Under the pieces are notes generated by a model. That model made no database searches. It saw nothing but the letters and a program-made list of their open reading frames with translations, and had not been told where the DNA came from. Positions 33,280-46,300 of a stretch of DNA of 64,000 nt are shown piece by piece. The stretch is taken from the NCBI GenBank assembly GCA_013350335.1, contig CM023541.1, positions 35,642,739-35,706,738 of the forward strand, in the 5' to 3' direction. This stretch comes from Chimonanthus salicifolius. Lineage: Eukaryota > Streptophyta > Magnoliopsida > Laurales > Calycanthaceae. Numbering within the stretch: the stretch's first letter is position 1; every line of letters starts with the position of its first letter. Made by a program: the position numbers and the translations under genes.

Positions 33280-35769
33280 CCTCACCTAAAAGGTGTTTTT
33301 CCAAAAATAGTTGGATAAATAAGCCGGTTTTGGATGAAAGGAAGTTAAGCTTGATTAAGATAGATGTTGATCTTTCTCTGTTAGGAGGATTTCAAAGTTC
33401 CAATCAGATAAAAGAATGTAATTAAGTCAATTGGATGACTCAACTGAGTCAACTTAATAACTTGGCTGAGTTAAGTAATAATTGAGTTGAAAGAAAAGAA
33501 TACCCAAGTAAAGAGGTAATTTGTCAGGGCAAGTATTTTAATTAAAAAGAGTAAGAACAAGAAAAAATTCTGTCCCAGAACCACGATTTTACTTTAAGAT
33601 CCAGTCAAGGTGAAGCCTAATTTGGTTGCATATACAGAATAGATCGAGAGTTTAGCAAGGGCTCACCCAAAAAGAAGGTCTCTGTTTAAACAGTGGGAAG
33701 GTCGGAGGTGGAAGAGAGAAACATTCTCAGTCCAAAAAGAAAACATAAGGGCCTAGATGGGGATAATACAACTAATCCATTGGTTATGGGGTAGTGAAGT
33801 GCGGGAAATAGAGATTTATGACAACACTAACATTAAATAAGACCTCAAGATAGAATGTTTATTTTCTCAAAATTCCATAGTCTCAAAGAGAAGATAAAAT
33901 GAAGGCAGGGCAACTGTGAGAAGATGATGTAGGCCGAAGGTCGAATTTGTGAGAATTCGCCAGTAGGTGTGCATTTTCAGAGTATGGGTGTCTAAAAGAC
34001 TCACGCAATCGATTACGGTTCGTAAAAGGATTTTATCTTGGTAAGGGTTTGCTCTAACAATGTCCAAACCGATTACACAAGTTTCTTAGAAATTTGAATT
34101 AGTCTATGGAATTCTCTAGATTAGACTTCTTCTAATTGAACATGATTAAGAATTGCAGAAGCATAATTAAAAGAGAAAAATGGCAAATTCGAACATGGCA
34201 CAATCTAATCTATGAGAAAACCAAAATGACTAATTGAATTAAACTAATGGTACTTACTTACAAGATAGAATTGGTCCCAGTCCAAGGACCTGACTTTCGC
34301 CAAGGGCTGAAGCCCGACGTGAATCCACACGTCAACTCCAAGAGTCTTTTATCAAAATAATCATATTCAATTGTCTATGAAATTCAACTACTATAAGGTA
34401 TTTGTAAAGAAAAATATGCAAAAATATCAAATTAGCCTTGTCTATATAAGAAACTCCTAAAACAAGTAACCTATTTAAGGTAGAATGTAATCTAATTTTG
34501 ATCATTCTATCTCAACCCTACAAATGTACTCTAAATATATAAAAAGCTAAGATTAAAAGATAAAAATAACAAAGCGGCTAAGAAAGAAACTAGGAGAACA
34601 AGTGGCCATGTGGAGGGAAATCACTTGCAAAATTCGTCCACCTTCTTTCTATTTTCGAATTTGAAACTTTGGTCCACTTGCATCTCGATTTTGACCTAGT
34701 AAACGTCCAAATCACGATAATTTCATGAAATACGAAGTTGTATCCCTTGAAGTCTAATTTTCAACCCAAAAATAATCAAGTCATTCAGACATTGGAGTGA
34801 ACAGTTATAGCCAAAATACTAACACTGAGTCAAAACCTTCTTACCAATTTCGTTTTCTAGCTAGCATGACTGGATTTGTGCCAAGTGTCACTGTAGGAGA
34901 GGCTTTAAGAATTGGACTTTATGGAGTAGGCTTGGATATGAGTCTGACATGCTTAATGTATGGACTTTGACAAACAGGCATGTCTGGATTATTTGAGCCT
35001 AATTGGTAATTAGACTTAAACTAACAAAGTGATTGAGTTTATTAGACGGAGTCCACTAATGTCTACCGTAGGCAATTTGGTCATAGAAGTCGAATCAACT
35101 TTCACCGATGTAATTAAGGTCCATTAGGCTTGATGCCTCCATCGCCTCATCATGATCTTTAGCATCTCCAATTGAGGCTTGGATGTCCTCGTCATCATCA
35201 CTGGTTTAGCATCTTATGCATACTACTTTCCTATATGATGTGCGGACACAGAGTGTGATGAATGGGAACCCCAATGTGTTGTGAGCCACTCGACAGGGAA
35301 ACCGTTGAGACGATTATGTGGTAGGGGACCTTCGGACACACTCGTGTCACATGCTCGTGATAGCATAATGTGTTAGGATTGCGTGATAATATGCTTGAGT
35401 GAATAACTTGTTATTTGTGTGGTTTAATAGTCATGTTTATATGTTGTAGAAAATCATGTGATAGATAATAGATGTAGATACCTACGATGCTTTGGTAATA
35501 TGCTTTCCATACGTGGTATTATAATATGCGTAGAGGTAATTATCATGCAAGTAGCTAGTACATTGTGACACGGAGGTCATGGGTAGTAGGTTACATTATG
35601 ACATATAGATTACCCTTATTATAGTGTGGGTACTTAGGGCTTGATGTGGATTGAGTTGACTGTGCGTGGAACACAGAGATGTGGACTTAGATCTCTAGCT
35701 ATGAGAGCATGGGTTGGTATGCTTCCTAGAGTGTGACAAACTATTTTCGGACATGTTACTAGTATTGTG
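33280..35769. other. Probable LTR-retrotransposon debris
   Basis: No gene is seen. Text such as AATTTCATGAAATACGAAGT (about 34718) and the GC-richer lead at 34270-34330 resemble long plant LTR or internal sequence, but no LTR pair, primer site or protein motif could be shown. Confidence 0.35.
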
Positions 35770-35990
35770 TTAGTGCGAGCAAGCATTACTAGTGTGGTAG
35801 TGCAAGTATGTACTGGCAGTGTGCTCGTGCGAGTATGCATTGATAGCGCGGTGGTGTAATTTGGTGCGAGGAGGCACTAAGATTGGTTTGGTGCAAGGAG
35901 GCACTGAGGTCTATAGTACGAGGAGGTACTGTGACTATTATAATGCGAGGAAGCACTGAGATCATGATAGCACGAGGAGGCGTTGGTGTT
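35770..35990. repeat. Minisatellite, unit 26-28 bp
   Basis: Units of the form GTGCGAGGAGGCACTGAG.T occur at about 35772, 35799, 35827, 35866, 35893, 35919, 35945 and 35971. Apart from one 39-bp interval the spacing is 26-28 bp. Eight degenerate copies are present. Confidence 0.88.
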
Positions 35991-36320
35991 GTGACCTGAT
36001 CTATATTATCTAATGTTGACACGATGGTGGGATAACTTGGATATCCTGAGGGTCATATGAGTGGGAGTCCTAAAGGCCGCTCATGTTTGGCAGGGAGACA
36101 ACGCTTGGAGCCCGATTCGTAGTCTTAACTAGGGATTGCCATGCGTAGGCGGCCGAGGTGAATAGTGTGGACATGAGATTACATTACCCTTTGGTGAGAG
36201 TGGTTAGAGGGTGTGTGCTGTGGTTCGAGATGCTCAGTTCATATGCTGGGTGTAGAGTACACGTCGAGGATTGTGCATGTAGATACTCTATTCATGTTAT
36301 GTCCATATATATATATATGC

Positions 36321-36359
36321 GTGTGTGTGTGTGTGTATGTGTGTGTGTGTGTGTGTGTG
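36321..36359. repeat. (GT)n microsatellite
   Basis: An almost pure GT run with one TATGT interruption, just left of the solo LTR. Confidence 0.92.
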
Positions 36360-39300
36360 TGTAATACCCTGACCCGAATTAGACTTAATAAATATGATTT
36401 ATTCAAATAAATCATAATTTAACCTATTAATCATGAAGATTACAGTTAGGGCTTTGTGAAAATTCCAGGTTTGGCCCAATCAGAGTTCGATAGCTCTATG
36501 ATCCAACTCATCTAAGTTGAAATGGCAAAATGGTAATTTACTATTGACAAGTGTTATTTTAATGTTTATTTAATTGTCTGGTTATTGTTTAAGTAATAAG
36601 GATTTCCTTAATTAAGTATTTAAATTCTGAAATTTTATTATATTTTTTCTTTAGAAAATGTTATAAAAAAAACTACCTGAAAAGATCTCAAAAATTAGGA
36701 AATAATTATTTTTACAAAATTTTAAAAGTGAAATTTTTTTAAGAAAAATATGTGTTTTAAATTTTGCTTTAACTCATTCTTTTATGTTTTCAAATTTTGA
36801 AAATAAAGGTTTTAAACCTTTAAATAAAAAAAATTGAATTAAAGGAATAGTAATAAAATGTGAATTTTGTTTAAATCAATAAAATTTTGATAAAATATGA
36901 ATCTCCAAAATTTATGATATGTAGAGTTTATAAAACCCAACATTTTATTTAAGATGGATTAAATTAATTAAGTTAAATAAATCTTTTAATTAGTTAAAAT
37001 TTAAAAATGAAATAAACTAGACTTATATGCAAATAAATTTGAAGGACTAAAATGCAAATTTTTTTCAAATCATTGGACCACCTACATGGCTGGTGAAGTT
37101 GCTGCTTCAACATCGACTCATGCAAGCTACCACCCTACCACCCTTTGGCTATAAATTCAGGCAATTTCCCACTAGGATTCTGCACTAAATTTTCAAAGAG
37201 AACCACTGCTCCTCTGTTTGGTTTTCACCGTTGGTTTGAGTTAGAAGATTTTCCCAGTTGCTGAAATTCAACGTAGGAACTAAAGAGAAGGTAATATTTA
37301 GATTTAGTTTCAAAGTCTAACCAGTTTAGGATTAAACAGAACTAAATTTGGTTGAGATTTGAGTGTCAAAATAAATTTTGAAGTTTAAGGAAAAACATGA
37401 ATTTTCACATGTTTTATTGTTTTTCTATTAAAATCTCATGTTTTTAAACAGTATCAATGTTCCAATTGATTCCAAATGTAAATAGGATTCATTGAAGAGT
37501 CTATCTGACTAGAAGGGTGTGAAAAACGAATCCAGAAAACTCACTGTTTCTGGATTCGTAATTCACACTGTCCCTCCCGTCATTGCTCTGTAGTAGGCGA
37601 CAGAGGAAGAAGACGACTCTCGAAAGATTCGAGAATTGGCCTTCGATAGTTCAGAACTTTTGTTCGGCTTCCAAAGCGTTCAGAGGCCAAATATTTATTT
37701 CTGCCTCTACTGTTCAGACCCTAGTGTACCGGCACCCCCTCGGATGTTCCGAACTATTCGAAAGTTTCGAGAAGACCTCGGCAAGTTCCGAGACACACTA
37801 AGACCTACTGATTTTCCTGTTTTCTTTGCTTCTGTTCAGAAGAAGGCTCGGAAGTTCTGAGACCTGAACTTCGGAAGTTTCGAATAACAGAACTCAAGTT
37901 TCGAAGGCTCTATAAAACCCAGATTTTAGGCAGTGGCTCGGAAGTTCCGAAGCCACAGTACTTGGTTCCAAGGCATGTTCTAAGGAACCCAGAACTAGTT
38001 TTTGAAACTTAATCTAAGTTATAATTCTATGTTAAAACTTAGACCAGAGGTTTTGATGTATGTTTATACCATTTTGACAATTAAAAGTGATACTAACACT
38101 CTCTTTGGTACTATTATGTAAATTTATATTATGTATTCACTTCCAGGCCGATACTCTCTATCTGTGGCGCAGCAGAAATGCAGCCCGGTAGCTATAAATA
38201 ACTGTGCGATTAACTTCGCCGCTTAGTAGAAAAGAAAGGTTCGGGCACTGAGTGATCTCTAGTCCTAACTCGTTATATGAGTAGTGGCCTGAGCATCTTA
38301 TATCTCTAGGCCTAACTCAATACGTCTACATGGTCATTTCCAGAAGACAATATGAGAAGTGGCCTGAGCACCTTACTATTATACTTCTGATTATTTTAAT
38401 TTAAAATGGATAGTAACCCATATAGGAAACTCAGATCCATTTCCCCTTTGAATTTTTCTGGAAAATAGGATAAGATTTGAAATACTGTGAATATATTTCG
38501 TATTGTTTGATTAATGATTCTATAATTCATTGTATCATTGTTTGTGTGTTTGACAGATAGTTCGATACCCCACATATTCGGTGAGGAGACTTAACATTGT
38601 AATAAGAGTAAATCAGGTTAAGAGGATCTAGTGCAATGAGTAGTTTCAAGGATCAGACTTAATGAACCCACTTATATGCCTAGACATGATGCACTATTGT
38701 GAAAAGTGCTTATTGATACTAACATTGTTTATCATATATTGTGATTATGATGATGAAATGCTTATGAGCTATGATGATATTGATATTGCTTCCACGTACC
38801 CTTAACTACTGAACTATTATCAACCCAGGTGTGTCGATTACCTGCCCAGGTATGTCTGTTTACGTCTACTGGCCCAGGTGTGTCAGTTGTTGGCCCAGTT
38901 GTGTCAGTACCGGCCCAAGTGTGTCAGAGATGTACTTGCAAGATTCTGTATTTTGACCATGTCGAGACTTAATGCTTATAGTCAGTGTAGTGTCTAGGTG
39001 TTACATTGGATGTCAGCAGTTACATGAAGATGACTTGATATATTGGCATGATAAACTTATTATGATAATGATGTTGATTTTGGCTAACATGATATTCATT
39101 ACACTGCATTGTTATGTACATTTTCACTGAACTGATTAGCTCACACTACTCACATTTCTGGAGATGTACGTGAGGAGGAAGAACCTCAATTTCAATCTTA
39201 GGATGGATAAGTTGTTGCGGTTACTTGGAATTCCCACGGTATGACAATTTCATTTATTTTGACTATTGGTTCTTGAAAACATATTTTGTGTAAAGTACCT

Positions 39301-39580
39301 CATGTGGTACTTATTTTGTAACATGTATGAACTTCCACGTTACTGTTAGCTACTCTGGATAACATAAATGATATTATCTTTTATGATGGAAATATTTGTT
39401 TATATGATATGTGCTTGTAAACAGGTAAATATATGGTACATGTTTAAGTCCACATGTAAAGAGCATGTATGACATTTATTTCTAAGCCTAACTATTGATC
39501 CAGCCCAGTTAGGAGTTATTAAAGAATAAAAAAAAAAAAATAGTAGCATTCTGGACCCACCTCTAGGTCAGGATGTTACA
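36360..39580. mobile_element. Solo LTR, 3.2 kb
   Basis: It begins TGTAATACCCTGACCCG and ends CTAGGTCAGGATGTTACA. These are short mirrored LTR ends (TGTAA..TTACA), and CTGACCC and GGTCAGG are mirrored inside them. There is no internal region, primer site or second copy. It is inserted in a compound microsatellite: (GT)n on the left and (ATGTAT)n on the right. The 5-bp flanks differ (GTGTG and ATATA), probably because slippage has erased the target duplication. It contains a minisatellite at 38824-38930. Confidence 0.7.
38824..38930. repeat. Minisatellite, unit about 21 bp
   Basis: CCCAGGTGTGTC-type units at about 38824, 38845, 38873, 38894 and 38914 (spacings 21, 28, 21, 20). Confidence 0.85.
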
Positions 39581-39581
39581 A

Positions 39582-39628
<47 letters not shown>

Positions 39629-39641
39629 ATATATATATATG
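39581..39641. repeat. (ATGTAT)n / (AT)n microsatellite
   Basis: About eight ATGTAT-type hexamers followed by an AT run, directly after the solo LTR. Confidence 0.92.
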
Positions 39642-41057
39642 CAGTATGACGATGATTGTCTGTAGATATGTTTCTCTCACTGGGCGTGTTGAGCTTATCC
39701 CTTGCCATTCATGTACTCCAATGGAGGCAAGACCCCAGGGGCACATGGATTGAGCTTAAAGAGTACGAGCTGGAACTGATAGATATATTATCTTGTTTTG
39801 CTTTTATTTGAGAGAACATATGTTTTTTTATTATGTTATTACTGTTTTGAGACGAATATAATAATTTGAGATATTGCACTGCTTTTGATATTTGAGATAT
39901 CCGCTTATTGTTGTTGTTATCTTGCGAGAGGTGATTGGTTTCTGTTAGAGCGTTTGGTATCCCTTAGAAGAAAAAAATATACTTGAGATATCAATAGAGT
40001 GTTACTAGCGAGTTTGCTTCTGTGGTAACGCGTCCGTGGAGGGACGGATATGGCGTCACAATCTCTCTCAATACCGGAGGCTCGGTCTTATCAGAAAGCA
40101 AAATCTATTTTGATTTCCAGAGACCGGTGGCACGCTCTTGGTTTGACAATTTTGTACCTCTTCACTAAAAACGGCCATAACTTAAGCTATGGAGCTTGGA
40201 TTTAGGAGTTCTTCTGCTTGTTAGAAAGGTATTTGAATGATCTATCTGATCCTATTTGGACTTCATTTAATGGTCTAAATAAGCTCTCTCCAAGTGAGGT
40301 AAATTTCATCCATGCTAAGAATCTCTTAGTTTTGCCTTACTTGCACCCTTTTATTAAATCAGATTTGGGTGAACTTTTGGAAAGCTGTTTAAACTATATA
40401 TCTAATGATAAATATTTTACTAATATTTGAATACATTTGATAGACAACGAGGGCTCTTCAAAATATGACAAATTTTATATATCCTAAGAATCCTAAGAGT
40501 TATCTGAGAGAGACATGAAAAGATTTTAGATGTAAATTCCAAAGATATTCTCACCCTTTAGTTTGAGCTGAGGAAAATAAAGGACAAAAGGTATTTTTAA
40601 AACTTAAACATTGAAAAAAACTTAGAAAAATGAAATATTGTAACACTCGGAATGGTACTGTGATACTTACTCTCAATAAACTTCCATCTACTCTAATAGA
40701 TCTAATTTTAAGACTCAATAGTAGAAAATACTGAGACTCACCTTGTATAGAAGTGGATGACTTAAATTTCTATTTTTCTTTTTAAGATAGAGAATACATC
40801 AAATATACAATTTAGGAGGGTTACCATAAACAAAATATAATTCAATGTGGAGCGGTGGTTGCAGGTGAGGTTTAAAGTGGCTCACATATAGATATTTGAT
40901 GAGGACATCATCATTAATAACATACAATAAAATGAAAAAAGAAATTTTTTTTATGGGAGACAGAAGCTGAGAAATTAAAGACAATGCAGCATTGACACTT
41001 AAATCGAATAAAATTTTATAATGCCAAAAAAATTTCAAATTGACTTTTATTGGAGCT
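39642..41057. other. Possible end of an outer LTR, then intergenic DNA
   Basis: GGACGGATATGGCGTCACA at about 40045-40063 has the form of a gypsy LTR 3' end, so the microsatellite and solo LTR may lie within an older LTR. Its start was not found. The 70-codon open frame at 40218-40430 has no recognisable motif and is not called. Confidence 0.35.
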
Positions 41058-41510
41058 TATATGTTTTAAAATTTAGCCCGTGGAGCGATAGGTCTTGGAG
41101 AAAGAGTGAATTAACTAAAGTTCAACTGGGTTGACCCGTAATCAAATCCGATGAAACCTGTTCTATTAATATAATATTATAAATAAATAATATTAAATTA
41201 TTAACTAAGGTTATATTTCATAAAAATATATCTTTTCTCTCACAAATATAATTATAAAAACCAAAAATTAATAATTCACAAATCATATTCTCAAAAGAAC
41301 CAATATTTTTATCTTCATTTTCTTCATTTAAAGAAACAAAGGGTTTTTAAGGGTCAAAGATTACGGATTTATTAGAAAAACCGGATTGACTTGCGGATTG
41401 CAAATGGTTTTTAATCCATAAGGGTTTTTAAATGACCCAATCCTTGTTTCAGCAGGGTCAGGATTGACCTGCGGGTCAACCTGCAGGTCGGACTGGGTTT
41501 GATAACATTG
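41058..41510 (-). mobile_element. hAT MITE, CAATGTT family, inverted copy
   Basis: Read on the minus strand it starts CAATGTTATCAAACCCAGTC and follows the element at 32836-33271 block by block: GGTTGACCCG words, AAAGAAACC..GAAGAAAATGAAGAT, then AATATTATTTATAATATTAT, then TGGGTTGAACT. The far end is ATGTTTTAAAAT at about 41058. No clear target duplication remains, so it is older than its partner. Confidence 0.78.
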
Positions 41511-42237
41511 GTTCAAATCATCAAAATAATTAGCTTATTGGCTGGTGTGTTGCTTAGGCCTTCAAATCTATGATTTTAGGCTCAATTTAGTCTAAAAGAA
41601 GGAGCACATGGGCTAGCCACAATAAAGAGTTAGAAGAAAACCCTAACCACCTTCACAAAGTAGTTTCTCCTTTCTATTTTAGATAAGGGTTTGAAATGGG
41701 AAAGAGGACCATTCTAAGATCCGCCCAACCTAATTTGGGACTAAAAAAATTAGCCATAAATCAGCTATCCAAATTCTCGTACCCTGAATTTAATTTAGAA
41801 GTCATTTGTTTTATTTTTTATATTTTCTTTAATGATGCAACAGAGCGACATAGCGCATCAGGATTGGTTTGGTTGTAATTAGCAAATCATAGAGATAGAC
41901 ACTTCAACAACAATTTTCCATCATCTTAAAGAGGAATCTCTTCTACTTTTTTTTCAATCATATGCCTCCATAAATCTAGGTATGGGCGACCAATATAACC
42001 AATCCCATTCAAGTAGTGAAGTGAATTTAAGTCTTTTGCCTTGGAGCAAATAAGTTGTTCTTATGTTATTTGAATTCGAATTTAATTTTATGTTGAATTA
42101 ATTTCAATTTTGCAATTCAAATTTTGCGATGTAATATTAATTTGAATTTTACTTATGCACTCGCCAATTGCATATTTTTAATTTAATTCAAGCAATTTAA
42201 TTCTAGTTTTCAATAAAATTTAATTTCACAGTAAAAT
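41511..42237. other. Upstream region of the dehydrogenase gene, nothing distinct
   Basis: No reading frame with family motifs. AT-rich. Confidence 0.35.
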
Positions 42238-42246
42238 TCACATGAT

Positions 42247-42419
42247 GTACTCACAAGGGTGTAGTTCAACTGGTTGCCTTCCGAATTAGAAAGCGGGAGG
42301 TTGCAAGTTCGAGTTTTCATAGTCTAATCTTGATATGACCTAAGGGTATTGGGTTCACCTGTGAAGAATTTACGCTTGGTATCTCGCAATTTTGTACTGT
42401 TATATTAAAAAAAAAAAAA
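42247..42419 (+). mobile_element. SINE, family A, complete
   Basis: The head GGGTGTAGTTCAACTGG carries an A-box-like TAGTTCAACTGG, and GGTTGCAAGTTCGAG is the B-box region. These are followed by a 3' body (CTTGATATGACCTAAGGG, GGTTCACCTGTGAAG, GGTATCTCGCAATTTTG) and a 13-A tail. The exact 9-bp target duplication TCACATGAT is at 42238-42246 and 42420-42428. The head is tRNA-derived, so it is transcribed by Pol III and moved by LINE machinery. It lies about 0.8 kb upstream of the dehydrogenase start codon. Confidence 0.9.
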
Positions 42420-42429
42420 TCACATGATT

Positions 42430-43016
42430 TTGGGTTTTTAGTAAAATTTGTATTTTTTATTTTTGTTGAGAGAAATTGAGATTTATGTTTATGATTTCTT
42501 GTCCAATAATATGGGGTGACTAGTCAATTGGTGAAAATTTCCTATTAATCTTCTCATATTTGTGTTAGGGGCATTGCTACAGTGAATGGAATTTGTACAA
42601 TTAATTGCGTTAGAATCGACGGGGAACAAAGTTTGATCTGCTTACGTGTCTTCCTCTGTGAACGACCGTCCACTACCGCGTTCTATTCATCCCTCGTCCA
42701 CAACCGACTTTCTTGTGAGGAACTTAATTGTGTAGAAAATGAGAGAGACGTTTTTCTTTCCCCAACGGCTAACGGGTAGACGAGAGAATGCAGGAGGATC
42801 AGAAGGCCTTGAAAAGCAAATGCAGCATTCATTCTCTTCATTTAATTCAGTCCAATGGCTGTAAAATGCCGAAGACAGTTCATTGTTGGCAGTAGACGGA
42901 TTCCTCTGCATTTATTTCCTACCTTCTTTCTCTCTGCAACCAATTTACTAACTACTCCCCACCTGTAAATTCTCTTTTTGCTTTTCTACTTCTGCCTCTC
43001 TTGGGTGTCAAGTCTC
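42430..43016 (+). promoter_or_regulatory. Probable promoter and 5' leader of the dehydrogenase gene
   Basis: A pyrimidine-rich stretch (TACCTTCTTTCTCTCTGCAACC, about 42912) resembles a plant core-promoter Y patch/initiator region, and a CCAATGG box lies near 42851. No convincing TATA box is visible, as is usual for broadly expressed plant genes. The transcription start is not determinable here. Confidence 0.35.
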
Positions 43017-43034
43017 ATGACAATAGACAATTAG
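43017..43034 (+). other. Short upstream ORF in the 5' leader
   Basis: ATGACAATAGACAATTAG encodes five residues and ends 164 bp before the main start codon. If the transcript starts upstream of it, ribosomes meet this AUG first. Conservation is unknown. Confidence 0.35.
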
Positions 43035-43198
43035 TGGAAGTCTTCCATCTGTTTGGTTTTATATCTTCTTCCCAGATCTTTGACTCCTGCTGTTGTGCTT
43101 CATTTGGAGGACTCCTGAGCTCAAAAGGGTTGCTTTCTATTTCAGAGCGAAGGCCTTCAAGTTTCAGTTTTGGGTGTTTCTTCTATTGAGAAAGAGAG

Positions 43199-43316
43199 AT
43201 GGGTCTTATTTCTTTAATTACTGGAAGGGCTGGACCTAGTGGGTTTGGATCTGGATCTACTGCTGAGCAGGTTACTGAAGGGATTGATGCAAGTCATCTG
43301 ACAGCCATTGTTACAG
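43199..43316 (+). CDS. SDR gene exon 1
   Basis: Codes for residues 1-39 and the first base of codon 40. The exon stops inside the Rossmann TG..GIG motif (ACAG then GTCAGT). The 5.57-kb intron 1 follows. Confidence 0.93.
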
Positions 43317-46300
43317 GTCAGTTTTTTCATTATGTTGTGGTTTTGATTGGCAAAAATCAGTTCTTGTTTCTGTTTTTTTGGATATTGATAATGGGTTTTC
43401 TCTGTTTTCTTTGATGATGTACATATCTTAAACTTTAATGGTTCTGGTTTGACTGGTTTGTGTGGCTGTGACTTTTCACCTGTTTCTTTTTTCTATTTTT
43501 TTAGGCATCCTCTATTGCTTTCAGTGATATCATGCAATTTTCTTTGTTGGTATTGGTCTCTTGTTTCCTCATAGTTTCTAATCGCATGGTTCTGTAGATG
43601 GTATTTCTTATTTATTCTGTTTTAGAGTTTTATATTGATGGAGTTTCCTTTTCTGGGTTCCTTTCTTTCTTCTTGTGGAAGTTTCTGATCTGGATCTTTC
43701 CGTTCACCATGGTTTCATCAATACATGATTTTATATTATGTTTTGTCTCCTGTCTTGGAATTTATATTGAGGGTGCTTCTTTTATACACTTTGATTTCCT
43801 TGATTAGGTTATCCTATTTCTTTATCATTATCACTATCATCATTGTCATCTTCAATAATTAACAGTGAAGGTCGGTGGCATTCAGGGCTGCATTTGGACT
43901 AGCAGAAATAAGTTGTGAGACTAATCCCTTGCGCCACGTTGTTGTATGGATGAGTATTTAAAAACTAAGCTAAATGTTCTTGTGAAAACTAGCAATTTCT
44001 TAAAGTAAATTATCATCAAAGGTAACTATATTTTCTCTATGTTTCTCCTCTTTTCTCCCAAATCAAATGATCTTTCATATGCTTTAGAGTGTTTTGTTAG
44101 TGACCATCTCATTGCCAATACCTATCCATTTAATGTTAGCTTATTTTCTTCCGGGCTGCTTATTTCTTTTTGAACTTTTGTCAATCGGCAAATGATGATT
44201 TTTTTTTTATTCCTTTTCTCTGTACTTCATAGGTTCTGGTTGCATTGATTTTTTTTTTGGGGATTTTGTAATTATGGCTGCATTTGGATGAGAGAAAAGT
44301 TTTGTACTAAGTTTCCCAAAAAAAATTACTTTTTTTTTGGTAAATGAAAATATCAGAAATTTGATATATTATCGGTTCATGATTTTATTTTATTTTTGAA
44401 ATTTTGACTCTGAAATTTTTGAAAATTCACCTCAAAATTTTAGCATGTTTTTAAATTATGGTAATTTTTTTTTTTAAGATTTCGACTACTTTTCCTATAT
44501 AACTCATGATATATTATACTAAATAAGCTACTTATTATATATTTTGATTGATATTAAAAACAATTTAAAACTTTCTCTGAGAATATTTTGATAGATGGGT
44601 TAGTTTTTAAAACATTACACCAGTTTTATTGATATTAGTTCAATAAAAATTAAAATTTTGTTATTTTAGAAAATGTGTTATATTTTAAAACTTTTAATCA
44701 AACTGAAAGAAATCTATATTTTTCTAATACATAAAACTTTCTTAATTAAAGTATCTTTTATTATCAAAACTTTCTTAATTAAAGTATCTTTTATTATCTG
44801 ATATTAGGATATATAGTAAATGATTAAAATTGAGATTATTTTTAAAGTAGAATGTTTTACTTAATAAAAACCGTTTAATTTATAGTTACATATCAAATGG
44901 TCAAAATTTTGAATTTTTAAAATTACATAGATCTATAAGAAATGTATCGTCTTATATGATTTGTAATGCAAAGACACGTAGATCTAATAGTAACTGAAAT
45001 ACTGTTTTTAATTTTTAAAATACTAATCAATCTATGTAGGACAAAGTCATTCACTTCCAACCAATGAAGGGATGAAGGGAAACAGTTTCCCTTTTTGAGC
45101 GGGGGTAATCCAAAATGGTGAAGGAGAGAGGCAAGCAGGGGTTTTCCCCTGTAAGGTGAATACCAAGCAGGGATCCCTTGCCCATCATCCAAATGCAGCC
45201 TATGGGTTTGTTTTTCTCATGTGTTCTGTCTCTCTCTCACACACACACACACAAAGTCAGAGCTAAGTTTGGATGTGGGGAGAAGTGGGGAGACTTCTCT
45301 ATTTTCTCTTGTTTGGATCCATTCTTGAAGACAAAGTAGGGCCCACAAATAAGGAGCTTCCCCCTCTAGGAGAAGATGATGTTCTCAGAAGAGAAGATGG
45401 GCAAAAGTTCTTCTGCCCTTGGAGTACCTCCTATTTTAAGTTCTCATCGACACAGAGGTTTGGGTTTTGTTTCAATCAGCTGATTTTTATTTTTCACATT
45501 GATTTCTTGAAGATTATTTTTATTGATGACTGTGTCACATTGAAGTGTTGGTTGACTTCCTTTAGTTTGATATGGGTTTTCTTCTAGCTATCTCGGTTGC
45601 CTTCCATTTTATAAATGGCATTAATAGGGCTTGATTGCTTTCATTGTTTTTGGTGTTTCTGCTTATGCTTGTGATCCTTTTCTACAATTTTGCTATAAGT
45701 TGCCATTTTGTTGTTGCATGTTGGTGTTTGTGAAGGGACTTCTTTTCTTTCTTTGTTTGTTTCTTTCTCTGTTTCCCTCTCTAGTGCAGCATTTGGAGCT
45801 TGTGCTTAGTTTTTGGGAATTTACACTATCCTTACTTGCCAACTCCAGATAGATGCGACAGACGTTCAGTGATAATGATGATACTATTGTTGATTAGTAT
45901 ATGCATAGTGGACTTTTGGGCCTTCATTGTCTACAAGTATGATGCAGTGTTCATCAATCTGAGCGGTTGACTTGTATATGTGTCCATCCACATTAATGAG
46001 AGAGAGAGGGAGTACATGGTATAAATGTTGAAGATTTTTTAAGCCTTTTTAGGTCTGTGGTCAAATGGATAGAGGACCTTGATCAGATGAAGAAATAAAA
46101 TTTGACTCCAAGATACAACAATGTTATAGATGAGTTTGGGTGCATAGAAGGAAAGCACATTCTTGGAAAAATGGCCATTTTGTTCTAAAGATTCTTAAAA
46201 CCAATATTTTAATTATGGCTATTATGATCCAAGAAAGCATTTTCATTTCCCTCATTCAAACGGCACCAATGGGTTCTTTGTGATAGCTCATACCTCAAAA

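Noticed and set aside
36158..36410. Open frame ending in a Cys-Val repeat
   Set aside because: The repeat is only the translation of the (GT)n microsatellite.
40218..40430. 70-codon open frame
   Set aside because: Clean start and stop, but no family similarity recognised, and it lies in LTR-like surroundings.
42262..42330. tRNA-like sequence with A and B boxes
   Set aside because: The 3' body, poly-A tail and target duplication show it is a SINE head, not a tRNA gene; it cannot form a full cloverleaf with an acceptor stem. The same applies to 51560, 53685 and 57600.
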